NCBI RefSeq assembly: GCF_901709675.1
Contig: NC_051095.1
Coordinates: forward strand, 15,141,456-15,205,455
Length of the DNA stretch: 64,000 bases
Source of the DNA: Syngnathus acus
Taxonomy: Eukaryota; Chordata; Actinopteri; Syngnathiformes; Syngnathidae
Reading direction: 5' to 3'
This document shows, piece after piece, positions 49,302-63,810 of this stretch. The notes beneath the pieces were generated by a model. That model was not told the origin of the DNA, did not search any database, and saw only the letters and a program-made list of their open reading frames with translations. The translations under genes and the position numbers were made by a program. Every line of letters begins with the position of its first letter. Position 1 is the first letter of the stretch.

Positions 49302-49667
49302 AGCACCCGTCTCTTCTTTTATTTTTCTCATGTTGTCTTCCATCCACTGGCTCCCCATAAAACAGCGCATACATTTCAAGATCCTTGTCACCACATAAAA
49401 GGCCCTAAACAACCTTGACCCCCCCGCCCCACCTGTCTGAACTCCTGCATCGCTATACCCCCACCCGCCGACTCCGCTCTGCTGACGCCAGCCTGCTCAC
49501 CCCAACTACCTTGACCAAATACCGGACCATTGGGGATAGAGCCTTTGCCATTGCTGCCCCCACTTTCTGCAACTCTCTCCCCCTGACCATTCGTAATGCT
49601 GACTCCCTGCATTCCTTCAAGCACCATCTCAAGACCCACATCTTCAACTCTGCACATGACACCTAAC
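49302..49667 (+). mobile_element. LINE 3' end, unit B copy
   Basis: Same sequence as 41180-41545 at an offset of 8,122 bp. The inferred 83-residue C-terminal stretch is unchanged. Confidence 0.8.
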
Positions 49668-49679
49668 TCTTTGTGTGTG

Positions 49680-52600
49680 TGGACGACGCCGGGACCATCT
49701 TGGATGCACCTGGACGACGCCGGGACCGACTTGGATGCGACTGGACGACGCCTGGACGACGCCGGGACCGCCTCGCATTCGCCTTGGATGCACCTTGGAT
49801 GCGCTTTGCATGCTCCTGGACAACGCCAGGACCGCCTTGGATGCGCCTGGATGACGCCGGGACCGCCTTGCATGCGACTGGACGCTGGGACCGCCTTGTT
49901 TAAGCCTGGACGACGCCGGGACCGCCTTGGATGCGCATGGATGACGCCAGGACAGCCATTGTTGCGACTTGGATGCCTGGACGACGCCGGGACTGCCTTG
50001 GATACGCCTGGACGACGCTGGGACCGCCTTGTTTGAGCCTGGACAACGCCGGGACCGCCTTGGATGCGCTTTGGATGCGCATTGGATGCACCTGGACGAC
50101 GCTGGGACCGCCTTGTTTGAGCCTGGACGACGCCGGGACCGCCTTGGATTCGCCAGGACGCTGGGACCGCCTTGTTTGTGCCTGGACGACGCCGGGACCG
50201 CCTTGGATGCACCTGGACAACGCTAGGACCGCCTTGTTTGCGCCTGGACGACGCCGGGACTGCCTTGGATTCGCCTGGAGGCTGGGACCGCCTTGTTTGT
50301 GCCTGGACGACGCCGGGACTGCCTTGGATGAACCTTGGATGCACCTGGACCGATATGCCTTGGATGTGTTTTGGATGCGCCTGCACAACGCCAGGACCAC
50401 CTTGGATGTGCCTGGACGACGCTGGGACCGCCTTCAATACGCCTTGAATGCGCCTGTACGACGCCGGGACCGCATTGGATGGGCCTTGGATGCGCCCAGG
50501 ATGCGCCTAGGATTCGCCTAGGATGCGCCAAGACGACGCCAAGACTGCCTTGGATGTGCCTTGGATGCGCTTGGACGCCGCCAGGATCACCTTGGATATT
50601 CCTGGATGATGCCGGGACTGCCTTGGCTGCGCCTGGACAACGCTGGGACTGCCTTGGATGCACCTTGGATGCGCCATGGATGCGCCATGGATGCGCCTTG
50701 GATGCGCCTGGACGACGCCAGGATCACCTTGGATGCACTTGGACGACTTCGGGACCGCCTTGGATACGCCTGGACGACGCTGGGACCGCCTTGTTTGAGC
50801 CTGGACAACGCCGGGACCGCCTTGGATGCGCATTGGATGCACCTGGACGACGCTGGGACCGCCTTGTTTGAGCCTGGACGACGCCGGGACCGCCTTGGAT
50901 TCGCCAGGACGCTGGGACCGCCTTGTTTGTGCCTGGACGACGCCGGGACCGCCTTGGATGCACCTGGACAACGCTAGGACCGGCTTGTTTGCGCCTGGAC
51001 GACGCCGGGACCGCCTTGGATTCGCCAGGACGCTGGGACCGCCTTGTTTGTGCCTGGACGACGCCGGGACCGCCTTGGATGCACCTGGACAACGCTAGGA
51101 CCGGCTTGTTTGCGCCTGGACGACGCCGGGACTGCCTTGGATTCGCCTGGACGCTGGGACCGCCTTGTTTGAGCCTGGACGACGCCGGGACTGCCTTGGA
51201 TGAACCTTGGATGCACCTGGACCGATATGCCTTGGATCTGTTTTGGATGCGCCTGCACAACGCCAGGACCACCTTGGATGTGCCTGGACGACGCCGGGAC
51301 CACCTTGGATGTGCCTGGACGACGCTGGGACCACCTTGGATGCGCCATGGATGCGCCTTGGATGCGCCTGGACGACGCCAGGATCACCTTGGATGCACTT
51401 GGACGACTTCGGGACCGCCTGTGGGAATGAAGGATCTGCCGGGACCACCTTGAATGTGTCTGGACGACGCCGGGACCTCTTTGGATGTGCCTTGGATGCG
51501 CCTTGGATGTGCCTTTGATGCACCTTGGATGCACCTTGGATGCGCTTCAACGACGTCGGGACCGCCTTGAATACGCCTGAATGGATGGGCATTGTCGACG
51601 CCGGGACTTCCTTGGATGCGCCTGGAAGACGCCGGGACCGCCTTAGATGCGCCTAGACGACGGCAGGACTGCCTTAGATGCACCTTGCATGCGCCTTGCA
51701 TGCTTCTGGACGACGCCGGGACCATCTTGGATGCACCTGGACGACGCCGGGACCGACTTGGATGCGACTGGACGACGCCTGGACGACGCCGGGACCGCCT
51801 CGCATTCGCCTTGGATGCACCTTGGATGCGCTTTGCATGCTCCTGGACAACGCCAGGACCGCCTTGGATGCGCCTGGATGACGCCGGGACCGCCTTGCAT
51901 GCGACTGGACGCTGGGACCGCCTTGTTTAAGCCTGGACGACGCCGGGACCGCCTTGGATGCGCATGGATGACGCCAGGACAGCCATTGTTGCGACTTGGA
52001 TGCCTGGACGACGCTGGGACCGCCTTGTTTGAGCCTGGACAACGCCGGGACCGCCTTGGATGCGCTTTGGATGCGCATTGGATGCACCTGGACGACGCTG
52101 GGACCGCCTTGTTTGAGCCTGGACGACGCCGGGACCGCCTTGGATTCGCCAGGACGCTGGGACCGCCTTGTTTGTGCCTGGACGACGCCGGGACCGCCTT
52201 GGATGCACCTGGACAACGCTAGGACCGCCTTGTTTGCGCCTGGACGACGCCGGGACTGCCTTGGATTCGCCTGGAGGCTGGGACCGCCTTGTTTGTGCCT
52301 GGACGACGCTGGGACTGCCTTGGATGAACCTTGGATGCACCTGGACCGATATGCCTTGGATGTGTTTTGGATGCGCCTGCACAACGCCAGGACCACCTTG
52401 GATGTGCCTGGACGACGCTGGGACCGCCTTCAATACGCCTTGAATGCGCCTGTACGACGCCGGGACCGCATTGGATGGGCCTTGGATGCGCCCAGGATGC
52501 GCCCAGGATGCGCCTAGGATGCGCCTAGGATGCGCCAAGACGACGCCAAGACTGCCTTGGATGTGCCTTGGATGCGCTTGGACGCCGCCAGGATCACCTT

Positions 52601-55600
52601 GGATGCACCTGGATGACGCTGGGACCGCCTCGGATGCGCCTGGATGACGCTGGCACTGCCTTGGATGCGCCTTGGATGCTCCTGGACAACGCCGGGACCG
52701 CCTTGGATTCGCCTGGACGCTGGGACTGAAATGTTTGTGCCTGGATGACGCCGTGAACGCCTTAGATGTGCCTTGGATGCGCCCAGATCATGCCAGGACC
52801 ACCTTGGATGTGCCTGGACGACGCCGGGACCGCCTTGGATGCACCTGGACAACGCTAGGACCGCCTTGTTTGCGCCTGGACGACGCCGGGACTGCCTTGG
52901 ATTCGCCTGGAGGCTGGGACCGCCTTGTTTGTGCCTGGACGACGCCGGGACTGCCTTGCATGCGCCGGGACTGCCTTGGATGCGCCTGGAAGACGCTGGG
53001 ACCGCCTTGTTTTTGTGCCTGGACGACGCCGGGACCGCCTTGGATGCTCCTTGGATGCGCCTTGTATGCGCCTGGAAGACGCTGCGACCGCCTTGTTTGT
53101 GCCTGGACGACGCTGGGACTGCCTTGGATGAACCTTGGATGCACCTGGACCGATATGCCTTGGATGTGTTTTGGATGCGCCTGCACAACGCCAGGACCAC
53201 CTTGGATGTGCCTGGACGACGCTGGGACCGCCTTCAATACGCCTTGAATGCGCCTGTACGACGCCGGGACCGCATTGGATGGGCCTTGGATGCGCCCAGG
53301 ATGCGCCTAGGATGCGCCAAGACGACGCCAAGACTGCCTTGGATGTGCCTTGGATGCGCTTGGACGCCGCCAGGATCACCTTGGATGCACCTGGATGACG
53401 CTGGGACCGCCTCGGATGCGCCTGGATGACGCTGGCACTGCCTTGGATGCGCCTTGGATGCTCCTGGACAACACCGGGACCGCCTTGGATTCGCCTGGAC
53501 GCTGGGACTGCAATGTTTGTGCCTGGATGACGCCGTGAACGCCTTAGATGTGCCTTGGATGCGCCCAGATCATGCCAGGACCACCTTGGATGTGCCTGGA
53601 CGACGCCGGGACCGCCTTGGATGCACCTGGACAACGCTAGGACCGCCTTGTTTGCGCCTGGACGACGCCGGGACTGCCTTGGATTCGCCTGGAGGCTGGG
53701 ACCGCCTTGTTTGTGCCTGGACGACGCCGGGACTGCCTTGCATGCGCCGGGACTGCCTTGGATGCGCCTGGAAGACGCTGGGACCGCCTTGTTTTTGTGC
53801 CTGGACGACGCCGGGACCGCCTTGGATGCTCCTTGGATGCGCCTTGTATGCGCCTGGAAGACGCTGCGACCGCCTTGCTTGTGCCTGGACGACGCTGGGA
53901 CTGCCTTGGATGAACCTTGGATGCACCTGGACCGATATGCCTTGGATGTGTTTTGGATGCGCCTGCACAACGCCAGGACCACCTTGGATGTGCCTGGACG
54001 ACGCTGGGACCGCCTTCAATACGCCTTGAATGCGCCTGTACGACGCCGGGACCGCATTGGATGGGCCTTGGATGCTCCCAGGATGCGCCTAGGATGCGCC
54101 TAGGATGCGCCAAGACGACGCCAAGACTGCCTTGGATGTGCCTTGGATGCGCTTGGACGCCGCCAGGATCACCTTGGATGCACCTGGATGACGCTGGGAC
54201 CGCCTCGGATGCGCCTGGATGACGCTGGCACTGCCTTGGATGCGCCTTGGATGCTCCTGGACAACGCCGGGACCGCCTTGGATTCGCCTGGACGCTGGGA
54301 CTGCAATGTTTGTGCCTGGATGACGCCGTGAACGCCTTAGATGTGCCTTGGATGCGCCCAGATCATGCCAGGACCACCTTGGATGCGCCTGGACGACATC
54401 GGGACCGTCTTGGATGCGCCTGGATGACGCCGTGACCGCCTTTCATGCGCCTGAACGCTGGGACCGCCTTGTTTCTGCCTGGATGACGCTGGGACCGCAT
54501 TGGATGCGCCTTGGATGCCTTTGGATGCACCTGGACGACGCAGGGACCGCCTTGCATGCGCCTGGACGCTGGGACTGCCTTGTTTGCGTCTGGACGACGC
54601 TGGGACCGCCTTGGATGCGCCTTGGATGCGCCTTGTATGCGCCTGGAAGACGCTGCGACCGCCTTGTTTGCGCCTGGGCGACGCCGGGACCGCCTTGGTT
54701 GTGCCTGCACGCCTTGGATGCGCCTTGGATGCGCCTTGGATGCGCCTGGACGACGCTGGGACTGCCTTGGATGCGCCTGGATGACCCTGAGACTGCCTTG
54801 GATGCGCCTTGCATGCTCCTGGACGACGCCGGGACCACTTTGGATGCGCCTGGACGACGCCGGGACCTTCTTGCATGCGCCTGGACGACGCCGGACCGCC
54901 TTGGATTCGCCTGGACGCTGGGACTGCACTGTTTGTACCTGGACGACGCTGTGACCCGCCTTGGATGCGCCTTGGATGCGCCTTGGATGCGCCAGGACGA
55001 CGCTGGGACTGCCTTGGATGCGCCTGGTCGACGCTGGGACTGCCTTGGATGTACCTTGGATGCACCTTGGATGCGCTTGGATGACGCCGGGACCGCCTTG
55101 GATGCGCCTGGTTGACAAAGGGACTGCCTTGGATGCGCCTGGACGACGCCGGGACCGCCTTGGCTGCGCCTTGGCTGCGCCTTGGCTGCGCGTGGACGCT
55201 GGGATCGCCTTGTTTGCGCCTGGACGACGACAGGACCCCCTTGGATGGGCCTTGGATGCGCCTTGGATGCGCCTGGACGACGGCGGGACCACTTTGGATG
55301 CGCCTGGACGACGGCGGGACCGCCTTGGATGCGCCTGGACGACGGCGGGACCGCCTTGGATTCCGCTTGGATGCGCCTTGGATGCGCCTGGATGACGCCG
55401 GGACCACCTTAGATGCGCCTTGGATGCGCCTTCGATGCACCTCGGATGCGCCTGGACGACGCCGGGACCGGCTTGGATGCGCCTGGACGACGCCTTGGAT
55501 GCACCTGGACAACGGTGGGACCGCCTTGGACACGCCTTGGACGCGCCTTGGATGGTCTTGGACGACGCCGGGACCGCCTTGGGTGCGCCGGACGACGCTG

Positions 55601-55742
55601 GGACCGCCTTGCATGCGCCTGGACGCCGGGACCGCCTATTTAACGCCTGGACGACGCCGGGACCGCCTTATGTGCGCCTTGGATGTGCCAGGATGACGCC
55701 AGGACTGCCTCGGATGCGCCTGGATGACACCGGGACCGCCTG
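49680..55742. repeat. GC-rich minisatellite, unit B (6.06 kb)
   Basis: Same 31-bp-based repeat as unit A, with one extra ~782-bp block (matching segments start at 52672, 53454 and 54247) and a 31-bp unit missing near 51993. Confidence 0.95.
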
Positions 55743-55953
55743 CCTGCCTGGCCCACTCTTGGATGAGACCATGACCGTCTACATGCCTTCCTGCTTGGCC
55801 TGCACCTGGATGAAGACGACTGCCTGGCCTGCATCGGGATGAAGTCATGACTGCCGGCCTGACCTGCACCTGGATGAAGCCGTGACTTCCTGCCCGCCCG
55901 GCCTAAACCTGTATGAAGCCATGACTGCTTGCCCTGCTGGCCTGCGCCTGGAT

Positions 55954-57459
55954 GATTACGTCAGCCATTATGATCTGAATACTTGAGTAGAACAGCAAAC
56001 AAGTAAGTCAATATCACTCATTTACAAAGGTCAAACTTTACAAGTATTTTAGCATCTCCTGGATGTTCTAGTTTTGTCTGAGCCTAATGCTAACATATAA
56101 TGCTAACTAACCTAGACCAATGTTGCAGTCGCTATAGCTCCAATATAACACCAACATTTGAACATAAACTTTGCAGCAACACATGTAGGCAGTAAATATA
56201 GCAATACTCATAGGCATATATTATGTATACTAAAAACTGAGAGAAGCTAGTGGCTCAACTCTTTGTATCATACTGAAGCATGAAATCATGATGTACAAAC
56301 TGTTTTTCTGCAATTCTTTACATTCTTTTCAATCATGCTATTACTGTAGATTATTATGAAGTAAAAAACAAAAAAAAGTTCTTCTTTCGTCATTGCTTTT
56401 TTTAGGGGGCTGCGCCAATTGCATTTGCCTTCATTTCAATGGTGTACTGTAAATTCCATGTGTGTTCATTTGGACTTCCGAAAATTACGTCAGCCATTAT
56501 GATCTGAATACTTGAGGAGAACAGCAAACAAGTAAGTTATCATCACTCATTTACAGAGGTCACACTTACCGACAAGTATTTTAGCATCTCCCGGATGTTT
56601 TAGTTTTGTTTGAGCTTCATGCTAACATACAATGCTAACAAACGTAGATCAATGTTGCAGTTGTTATAGCTCCAATATTTGAACACAAACTTTGCAGCAA
56701 CACTTGGAGGCAGAAAATATAACAATACTCACAGGCATATATTATGTATACTAAAAACTGAGAGAAGCTTAGTGGCTCAACTCTTTGTATTATACTGAAG
56801 CATGAAATCATGATTTACAAACTGTTTTTCTGTAATTCTTTACATTCTTTCCAATTATGCTATTACTGTGGGTTTTTATCAATTAAAAACAAACACATTT
56901 TTCCTTTGTCATTTTTCTTTTAGGGGGCTGCGCTAATTGCATTTGCCTTCATTTCAATGGCGTACTGTAAGTTCCATGTGTGTTCATTTGGAGTTCCGAA
57001 TATTACGTCAGCCATTATGATCTGAAGACTTGAGGAGAATAGCAAACAAGTAAGTCATTATCACTAATTTACAAAGGTTACACTTTACAACAAGTATTTT
57101 AGCATCTTCCAGATGTTTTAGTTTTGTTTGAGCCTAATGCTAACATACAATGCTAACAAACCTAGATCAATGTTGCAGTCGTTATATCTCCAGTATAACA
57201 CCAATATTTGAACACTAACTTGCAGCAACACTTGTAGGCAGAAAATATAACAATACTCACGGGCATATTTTATGTATACTAAAAACTGATTGAAGCTTAG
57301 TGGCTCAACTCTTTGTATTATACTAAAGCATGAAATCATGATGGACAAACTGTTTTTCTGTAATTATTTACATTCTTTTCAATTATACTATTACTGTAGG
57401 TTTTTATAAAGTAAAAAACAAGCAAAATAAACGTATTCTTTTGTCATTGTTTTTTTTAG
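55954..57459 (+). repeat. ~540-bp units following minisatellite B
   Basis: Partial unit from 55954, then cores at 56406-56531 and 56924-57049. Nearly identical to 47071-48575. Confidence 0.9.
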
Positions 57460-58185
57460 GGGGCTGCGCAAATTGCATTCATTTCTATGGTGTACTGTAA
57501 GTTCCATGTGTGTTCATTTGGAGTTACGAAAATTACGTCAGCCCTTATGATCTGAATACTTCAGAACAGCAAACAAGTAAGTCATTATCACTCATTTGCA
57601 AAGGTCACTCTTTACGACAAGTATTCTTGCATCTCCCGGTGGTTTTAGTTTTGTCTGAGCTTAATGCTAACATACAATGCTAACAAACAGATCAATGTTG
57701 CAGTCGTTATAACACCAATATTTGAACACAAACCTTGCAGCAACACTTCTAAGCAGAAAATACAACAATACTTACGTGCATATATTATGTATTCTTAAAA
57801 CTGATTGAAGCTTAGTGGCTCAACTATTTTGGTGGTTGCAAACCACCCAATACAGATTTGACACAGTATGTGTAGAAAATGTGATGAATGCAAAGGTTGG
57901 TTAGCTTGATGCTAACGCATTATGGAAAACACCATCGACAGACTAGCACAGCACAACTAGTATCAGTCTTTTGTTCGTGGCTATGTCATGTGCCTGCATC
58001 TGTTTGAAACTGCCCTGCCCTGTCCTGCCCTGCCCTGTCATGCCCTGCCCTGCCCTGCCCTGCCCTCCCCTCTCACCGGCCTGTGCCTGGGTAAAGCTAT
58101 GACTTCATGCCTGCCCTCCTGACCTACGCTTGGATGAGACCATGACTGCCATGACCTGGATGATGCCATGATTCCCTGCCTGCCT

Positions 58186-58551
58186 AGCACCCGTCTCTTC
58201 TTTTATTTTTCTCATGTTGTCTTCCATCCACTGGCTCCCCATAAAACAGCGCATACATTTCAAGATCCTTGTCACCACATAAAAGGCCCTAAACAACCTT
58301 GACCCCCCCGCCCCACCTGTCTGAACTCCTGCATCGCTATACCCCCACCCGCCGACTCCGCTCTGCTGACGCCAGCCTGCTCACCCCAACTACCTTGACC
58401 AAATACCGGACCATTGGGGATAGAGCCTTTGCCATTGCTGCCCCCACTTTCTGCAACTCTCTCCCCCTGACCATTCGTAATGCTGACTCCCTGCATTCCT
58501 TCAAGCACCATCTCAAGACCCACATCTTCAACTCTGCACATGACACCTAAC
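58186..58551 (+). mobile_element. LINE 3' end, unit C copy
   Basis: Same as the unit B copy at an offset of 8,884 bp. Confidence 0.8.
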
Positions 58552-58563
58552 TCTTTGTGTGTG

Positions 58564-61500
58564 TGGACGACGCCGGGACCATCTTGGATGCACCTGGACG
58601 ACGCCGGGACCGCCTTGGATGCGACTGGACGACGCCTGGACGACGCCGGGACCGCCTCGCATTCGCCTTGGATGCACCTTGGATGCGCTTTGCATGCTCC
58701 TGGACAACGCCAGGACCGCCTTGGATGCGCCTGGATGACGCCGGGACCGCCTTGCATGCGACTGGACGCTGGGACCGCCTTGTTTAAGCCTGGACGACGC
58801 CGGGACCGCCTTGGATGCGCATGGATGACGCCAGGACAGCCATTGTTGCGACTTGGATGCCTGGACGACGCTGGGACCGCCTTGTTTGAGCCTGGACAAC
58901 GCCGGGACCGCCTTGGATGCGCTTTGGATGCGCATTGGATGCACCTGGACGACGCTGGGACCGCCTTGTTTGAGCCTGGACGACGCCGGGACCGCCTTGG
59001 ATTCGCCAGGACGCTGGGACCGCCTTGTTTGTGCCTGGACGACGCCGGGACCGCCTTGGATGCACCTGGACAACGCTAGGACCGCCTTGTTTGCGCCTGG
59101 ACGACGCCGGGACTGCCTTGGATTCGCCTGGAGGCTGGGACCGCCTTGTTTGTGCCTGGACGACGCTGGGACTGCCTTGGATGAACCTTGGATGCACCTG
59201 GACCGATATGCCTTGGATGTGTTTTGGATGCGCCTGCACAACGCCAGGACCACCTTGGATGTGCCTGGACGACGCTGGGACCGCCTTCAATACGCCTTGA
59301 ATGCGCCTGTACGACGCCGGGACCGCATTGGATGGGCCTTGGATGCGCCCAGGATGCGCCCAGGATGCGCCTAGGATGCGCCTAGGATGCGCCAAGACGA
59401 CGCCAAGACTGCCTTGGATGTGCCTTGGATGCGCTTGGACGCCGCCAGGATCACCTTGGATGCACCTGGATGACGCTGGGACCGCCTCGGATGCGCCTGG
59501 ATGACGCTGGCACTGCCTTGGATGCGCCTTGGATGCTCCTGGACAACGCCGGGACCGCCTTGGATTCGCCTGGACGCTGGGACTGAAATGTTTGTGCCTG
59601 GATGACGCCGTGAACGCCTTAGATGTGCCTTGGATGCGCCCAGATCATGCCAGGACCACCTTGGATGTGCCTGGACGACGCCGGGACCGCCTTGGATGCA
59701 CCTGGACAACGCTAGGACCGCCTTGTTTGCGCCTGGACGACGCCGGGACTGCCTTGGATTCGCCTGGAGGCTGGGACCGCCTTGTTTGTGCCTGGACGAC
59801 GCCGGGACTGCCTTGCATGCGCCGGGACTGCCTTGGATGCGCCTGGAAGACGCTGGGACCGCCTTGTTTTTGTGCCTGGACGACGCCGGGACCGCCTTGG
59901 ATGCTCCTTGGATGCGCCTTGTATGCGCCTGGAAGACGCTGCGACCGCCTTGTTTGTGCCTGGACGACGCTGGGACTGCCTTGGATGAACCTTGGATGCA
60001 CCTGGACCGATATGCCTTGGATGTGTTTTGGATGCGCCTGCACAACGCCAGGACCACCTTGGATGTGCCTGGACGACGCTGGGACCGCCTTCAATACGCC
60101 TTGAATGCGCCTGTACGACGCCGGGACCGCATTGGATGGGCCTTGGATGCGCCCAGGATGCGCCTAGGATGCGCCAAGACGACGCCAAGACTGCCTTGGA
60201 TGTGCCTTGGATGCGCTTGGACGCCGCCAGGATCACCTTGGATGCACCTGGATGACGCTGGGACCGCCTCGGATGCGCCTGGATGACGCTGGCACTGCCT
60301 TGGATGCGCCTTGGATGCTCCTGGACAACACCGGGACCGCCTTGGATTCGCCTGGACGCTGGGACTGCAATGTTTGTGCCTGGATGACGCCGTGAACGCC
60401 TTAGATGTGCCTTGGATGCGCCCAGATCATGCCAGGACCACCTTGGATGTGCCTGGACGACGCCGGGACCCGCCTTGGATGCACCTGGACAACGCTAGGA
60501 CCGCCTTGTTTGCGCCTGGACGACGCCGGGACTGCCTTGGATTCGCCTGGAGGCTGGGACCGCCTTGTTTGTGCCTGGACGACGCCGGGACTGCCTTGCA
60601 TGCGCCGGGACTGCCTTGGATGCGCCTGGAAGACGCTGGGACCGCCTTGTTTTTGTGCCTGGACGACGCCGGGACCGCCTTGGATGCTCCTTGGATGCGC
60701 CTTGTATGCGCCTGGAAGACGCTGCGACCGCCTTGCTTGTGCCTGGACGACGCTGGGACTGCCTTGGATGAACCTTGGATGCACCTGGACCGATATGCCT
60801 TGGATGTGTTTTGGATGCGCCTGCACAACGCCAGGACCACCTTGGATGTGCCTGGACGACGCTGGGACCGCCTTCAATACGCCTTGAATGCGCCTGTACG
60901 ACGCCGGGACCGCATTGGATGGGCCTTGGATGCTCCCAGGATGCGCCTAGGATGCGCCTAGGATGCGCCAAGACGACGCCAAGACTGCCTTGGATGTGCC
61001 TTGGATGCGCTTGGACGCCGCCAGGATCACCTTGGATGCACCTGGATGACGCTGGGACCGCCTCGGATGCGCCTGGATGACGCTGGCACTGCCTTGGATG
61101 CGCCTTGGATGCTCCTGGACAACGCCGGGACCGCCTTGGATTCGCCTGGACGCTGGGACTGCAATGTTTGTGCCTGGATGACGCCGTGAACGCCTTAGAT
61201 GTGCCTTGGATGCGCCCAGATCATGCCAGGACCACCTTGGATGCGCCTGGACGACATCGGGACCGTCTTGGATGCGCCTGGATGACGCCGTGACCGCCTT
61301 TCATGCGCCTGAACGCTGGGACCGCCTTGTTTCTGCCTGGATGACGCTGGGACCGCATTGGATGCGCCTTGGATGCCTTTGGATGCACCTGGACGACGCA
61401 GGGACCGCCTTGCATGCGCCTGGACGCTGGGACTGCCTTGTTTGCGTCTGGACGACGCTGGGACCGCCTTGGATGCGCCTTGGATGCGCCTTGTATGCGC

Positions 61501-62601
61501 CTGGAAGACGCTGCGACCGCCTTGTTTGCGCCTGGGCGACGCCGGGACCGCCTTGGTTGTGCCTGCACGCCTTGGATGCGCCTTGGATGCGCCTTGGATG
61601 CGCCTGGACGACGCTGGGACTGCCTTGGATGCGCCTGGATGACCCTGAGACTGCCTTGGATGCGCCTTGCATGCTCCTGGACGACGCCGGGACCACTTTG
61701 GATGCGCCTGGACGACGCCGGGACCTTCTTGCATGCGCCTGGACGACGCCGGACCGCCTTGGATTCGCCTGGACGCTGGGACTGCACTGTTTGTACCTGG
61801 ACGACGCTGTGACCGCCTTGGATGCGCCTTGGATGCGCCTTGGATGCGCCAGGACGACGCTGGGACTGCCTTGGATGCGCCTGGTCGACGCTGGGACTGC
61901 CTTGGATGTACCTTGGATGCACCTTGGATGCGCTTGGATGACGCCGGGACCGCCTTGGATGCGCCTGGTTGACAAAGGGACTGCCTTGGATGCGCCTGGA
62001 CGACGCCGGGACCGCCTTGGCTGCGCCTTGGCTGCGCCTTGGCTGCGCGTGGACGCTGGGATCGCCTTGTTTGCGCCTGGACGACGACAGGACCGCCTTG
62101 GATGGGCCTTGGATGCGCCTTGGATGCGCCTGGACGACGGCGGGACCACTTTGGATGCGCCTGGACGACGGCGGGACCGCCTTGGATGCGCCTGGACGAC
62201 GGCGGGACCGCCTTGGATTCCGCTTGGATGCGCCTTGGATGCGCCTGGATGACGCCGGGACCACCTTAGATGCGCCTTGGATGCGCCTTCGATGCACCTC
62301 GGATGCGCCTGGACGACGCCGGGACCGGCTTGGATGCGCCTGGACGACGCCTTGGATGCACCTGGACAACGGTGGGACCGCCTTGGACACGCCTTGGACG
62401 CGCCTTGATGCGCCTTGGATGGTCCTGGACGATGCCGTCTTGGGTGCGCCTGACGACGCTGGGACCGCCTTGCATGCGCCTGGACGCCGGGACCGCCTAT
62501 TTAGCGCCTGGACGACGCCGGGACCGCCTTATGTGCGCCTTGGATGTGCCAGGATGACGCCAGGACTGCCTCGGATGCGCCTGGATGACACCGGGACCGC
62601 C
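58564..62601. repeat. GC-rich minisatellite, unit C (4.04 kb)
   Basis: Lacks one of the two ~2,028-bp blocks present in A and B but keeps the three ~790-bp blocks of B (matching segments start at 59529, 60311 and 61105). It also shares B's 31-bp loss (near 58860). Confidence 0.95.
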
Positions 62602-62822
62602 TGCCTGCCTGGCCCACTCTTGGATGAGACCATGACCGTCTACATGCCTTCCTGCTTGGCCTGCACCTGGATGAAGACGACTGCCTGGCCTGCATCGGGA
62701 TGAAGTCATGACTGCCGGCCTGACCTGCACCTGGATGAAGCCGTGACTTCCTGCCTTCCTGCCCGCCCGGCCTAAACCTGTATGAAGCCATGACTGCTTG
62801 CCCTGCTGGCCTGCGCCTGGAT

Positions 62823-63810
62823 GATTACGTCAGCCATTATGATCTGAATACTTGAGTAGAACAGCAAACAAGTAAGTCAATATCACTCATTTACAAAGGT
62901 CAAACTTTACAAGTATTTTAGCATCTCCTGGATGTTCTAGTTTTGTCTGAGCCTAATGCTAACATATAATGCTAACTAACCTAGACCAATGTTGCAGTCG
63001 CTATAGCTCCAATATAACACCAACATTTGAACATAAACTTTGCAGCAACACATGTAGGCAGTAAATATAGCAATACTCATAGGCATATATTATGTATACT
63101 AAAAACTGAGAGAAGCTAGTGGCTCAACTCTTTGTATCATACTGAAGCATGAAATCATGATGTACAAACTGTTTTTCTGCAATTCTTTACATTCTTTTCA
63201 ATCATGCTATTACTGTAGATTATTATGAAGTAAAAAACAAAAAAAAGTTCTTCTTTCGTCATTGCTTTTTTTAGGGGGCTGCGCCAATTGCATTTGCCTT
63301 CATTTCAATGGTGTACTGTAAATTCCATGTGTGTTCATTTGGAGTTCCGAAAATTACGTCAGCCATTATGATCTGAAGACTTGAGGAGAATAGCAAACAA
63401 GTAAGTCATTATCACTAATTTACAAAGGTTACACTTTACAACAAGTATTTTAGCATCTTCCAGATGTTTTAGTTTTGTTTGAGCCTAATGCTAACATACA
63501 ATGCTAACAAACCTAGATCAATGTTGCAGTCGTTATATCTCCAGTATAACACCAATATTTGAACACTAACTTGCAGCAACACTTGTAGGCAGAAAATATA
63601 ACAATACTCACGGGCATATTTTATGTATACTAAAAACTGATTGAAGCTTAGTGGCTCAACTCTTTGTATTATACTAAAGCATGAAATCATGATGGACAAA
63701 CTGTTTTTCTGTAATTATTTACATTCTTTTCAATTATACTATTACTGTAGGTTTTTATAAAGTAAAAAACAAGCAAAATAAACGTATTCTTTTGTCATTG
63801 TTTTTTTTAG
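62823..63810 (+). repeat. ~540-bp units following minisatellite C (one unit deleted)
   Basis: The sequence follows the first post-minisatellite unit of B up to the core at 63275, then switches within that core to the second unit of B (AGGAGAATAGC at its 3' end), so one unit has been lost. Confidence 0.88.

Larger units (their letters stand above)
48576..57459 (+). repeat. Macro-array unit B (8,884 bp)
   Basis: Same order as unit A, without the 300-bp MITE and with a longer minisatellite. Core starts at 48576, 56406 and 56924; the next 117-bp core at 57460 begins unit C. Confidence 0.92.
57460..63810 (+). repeat. Macro-array unit C (6,351 bp)
   Basis: Same order as B but with a shorter minisatellite and one fewer ~540-bp unit. 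Only one 126-bp core (63275-63400) lies between the minisatellite and the next 117-bp core (63811). Confidence 0.92.

Noticed and set aside
41266-62791. Long overlapping open frames (up to about 425 codons) on both strands across the three minisatellite blocks, with peptides rich in DDAGTALDAPG or VPASSRRIQGG patterns
   Set aside because: The 31-bp core and its submodules lack stop codons in all six frames, so long frames arise automatically on both strands. The frame shifts with each 31-bp unit, the frames overlap each other, and none has splice or promoter context.
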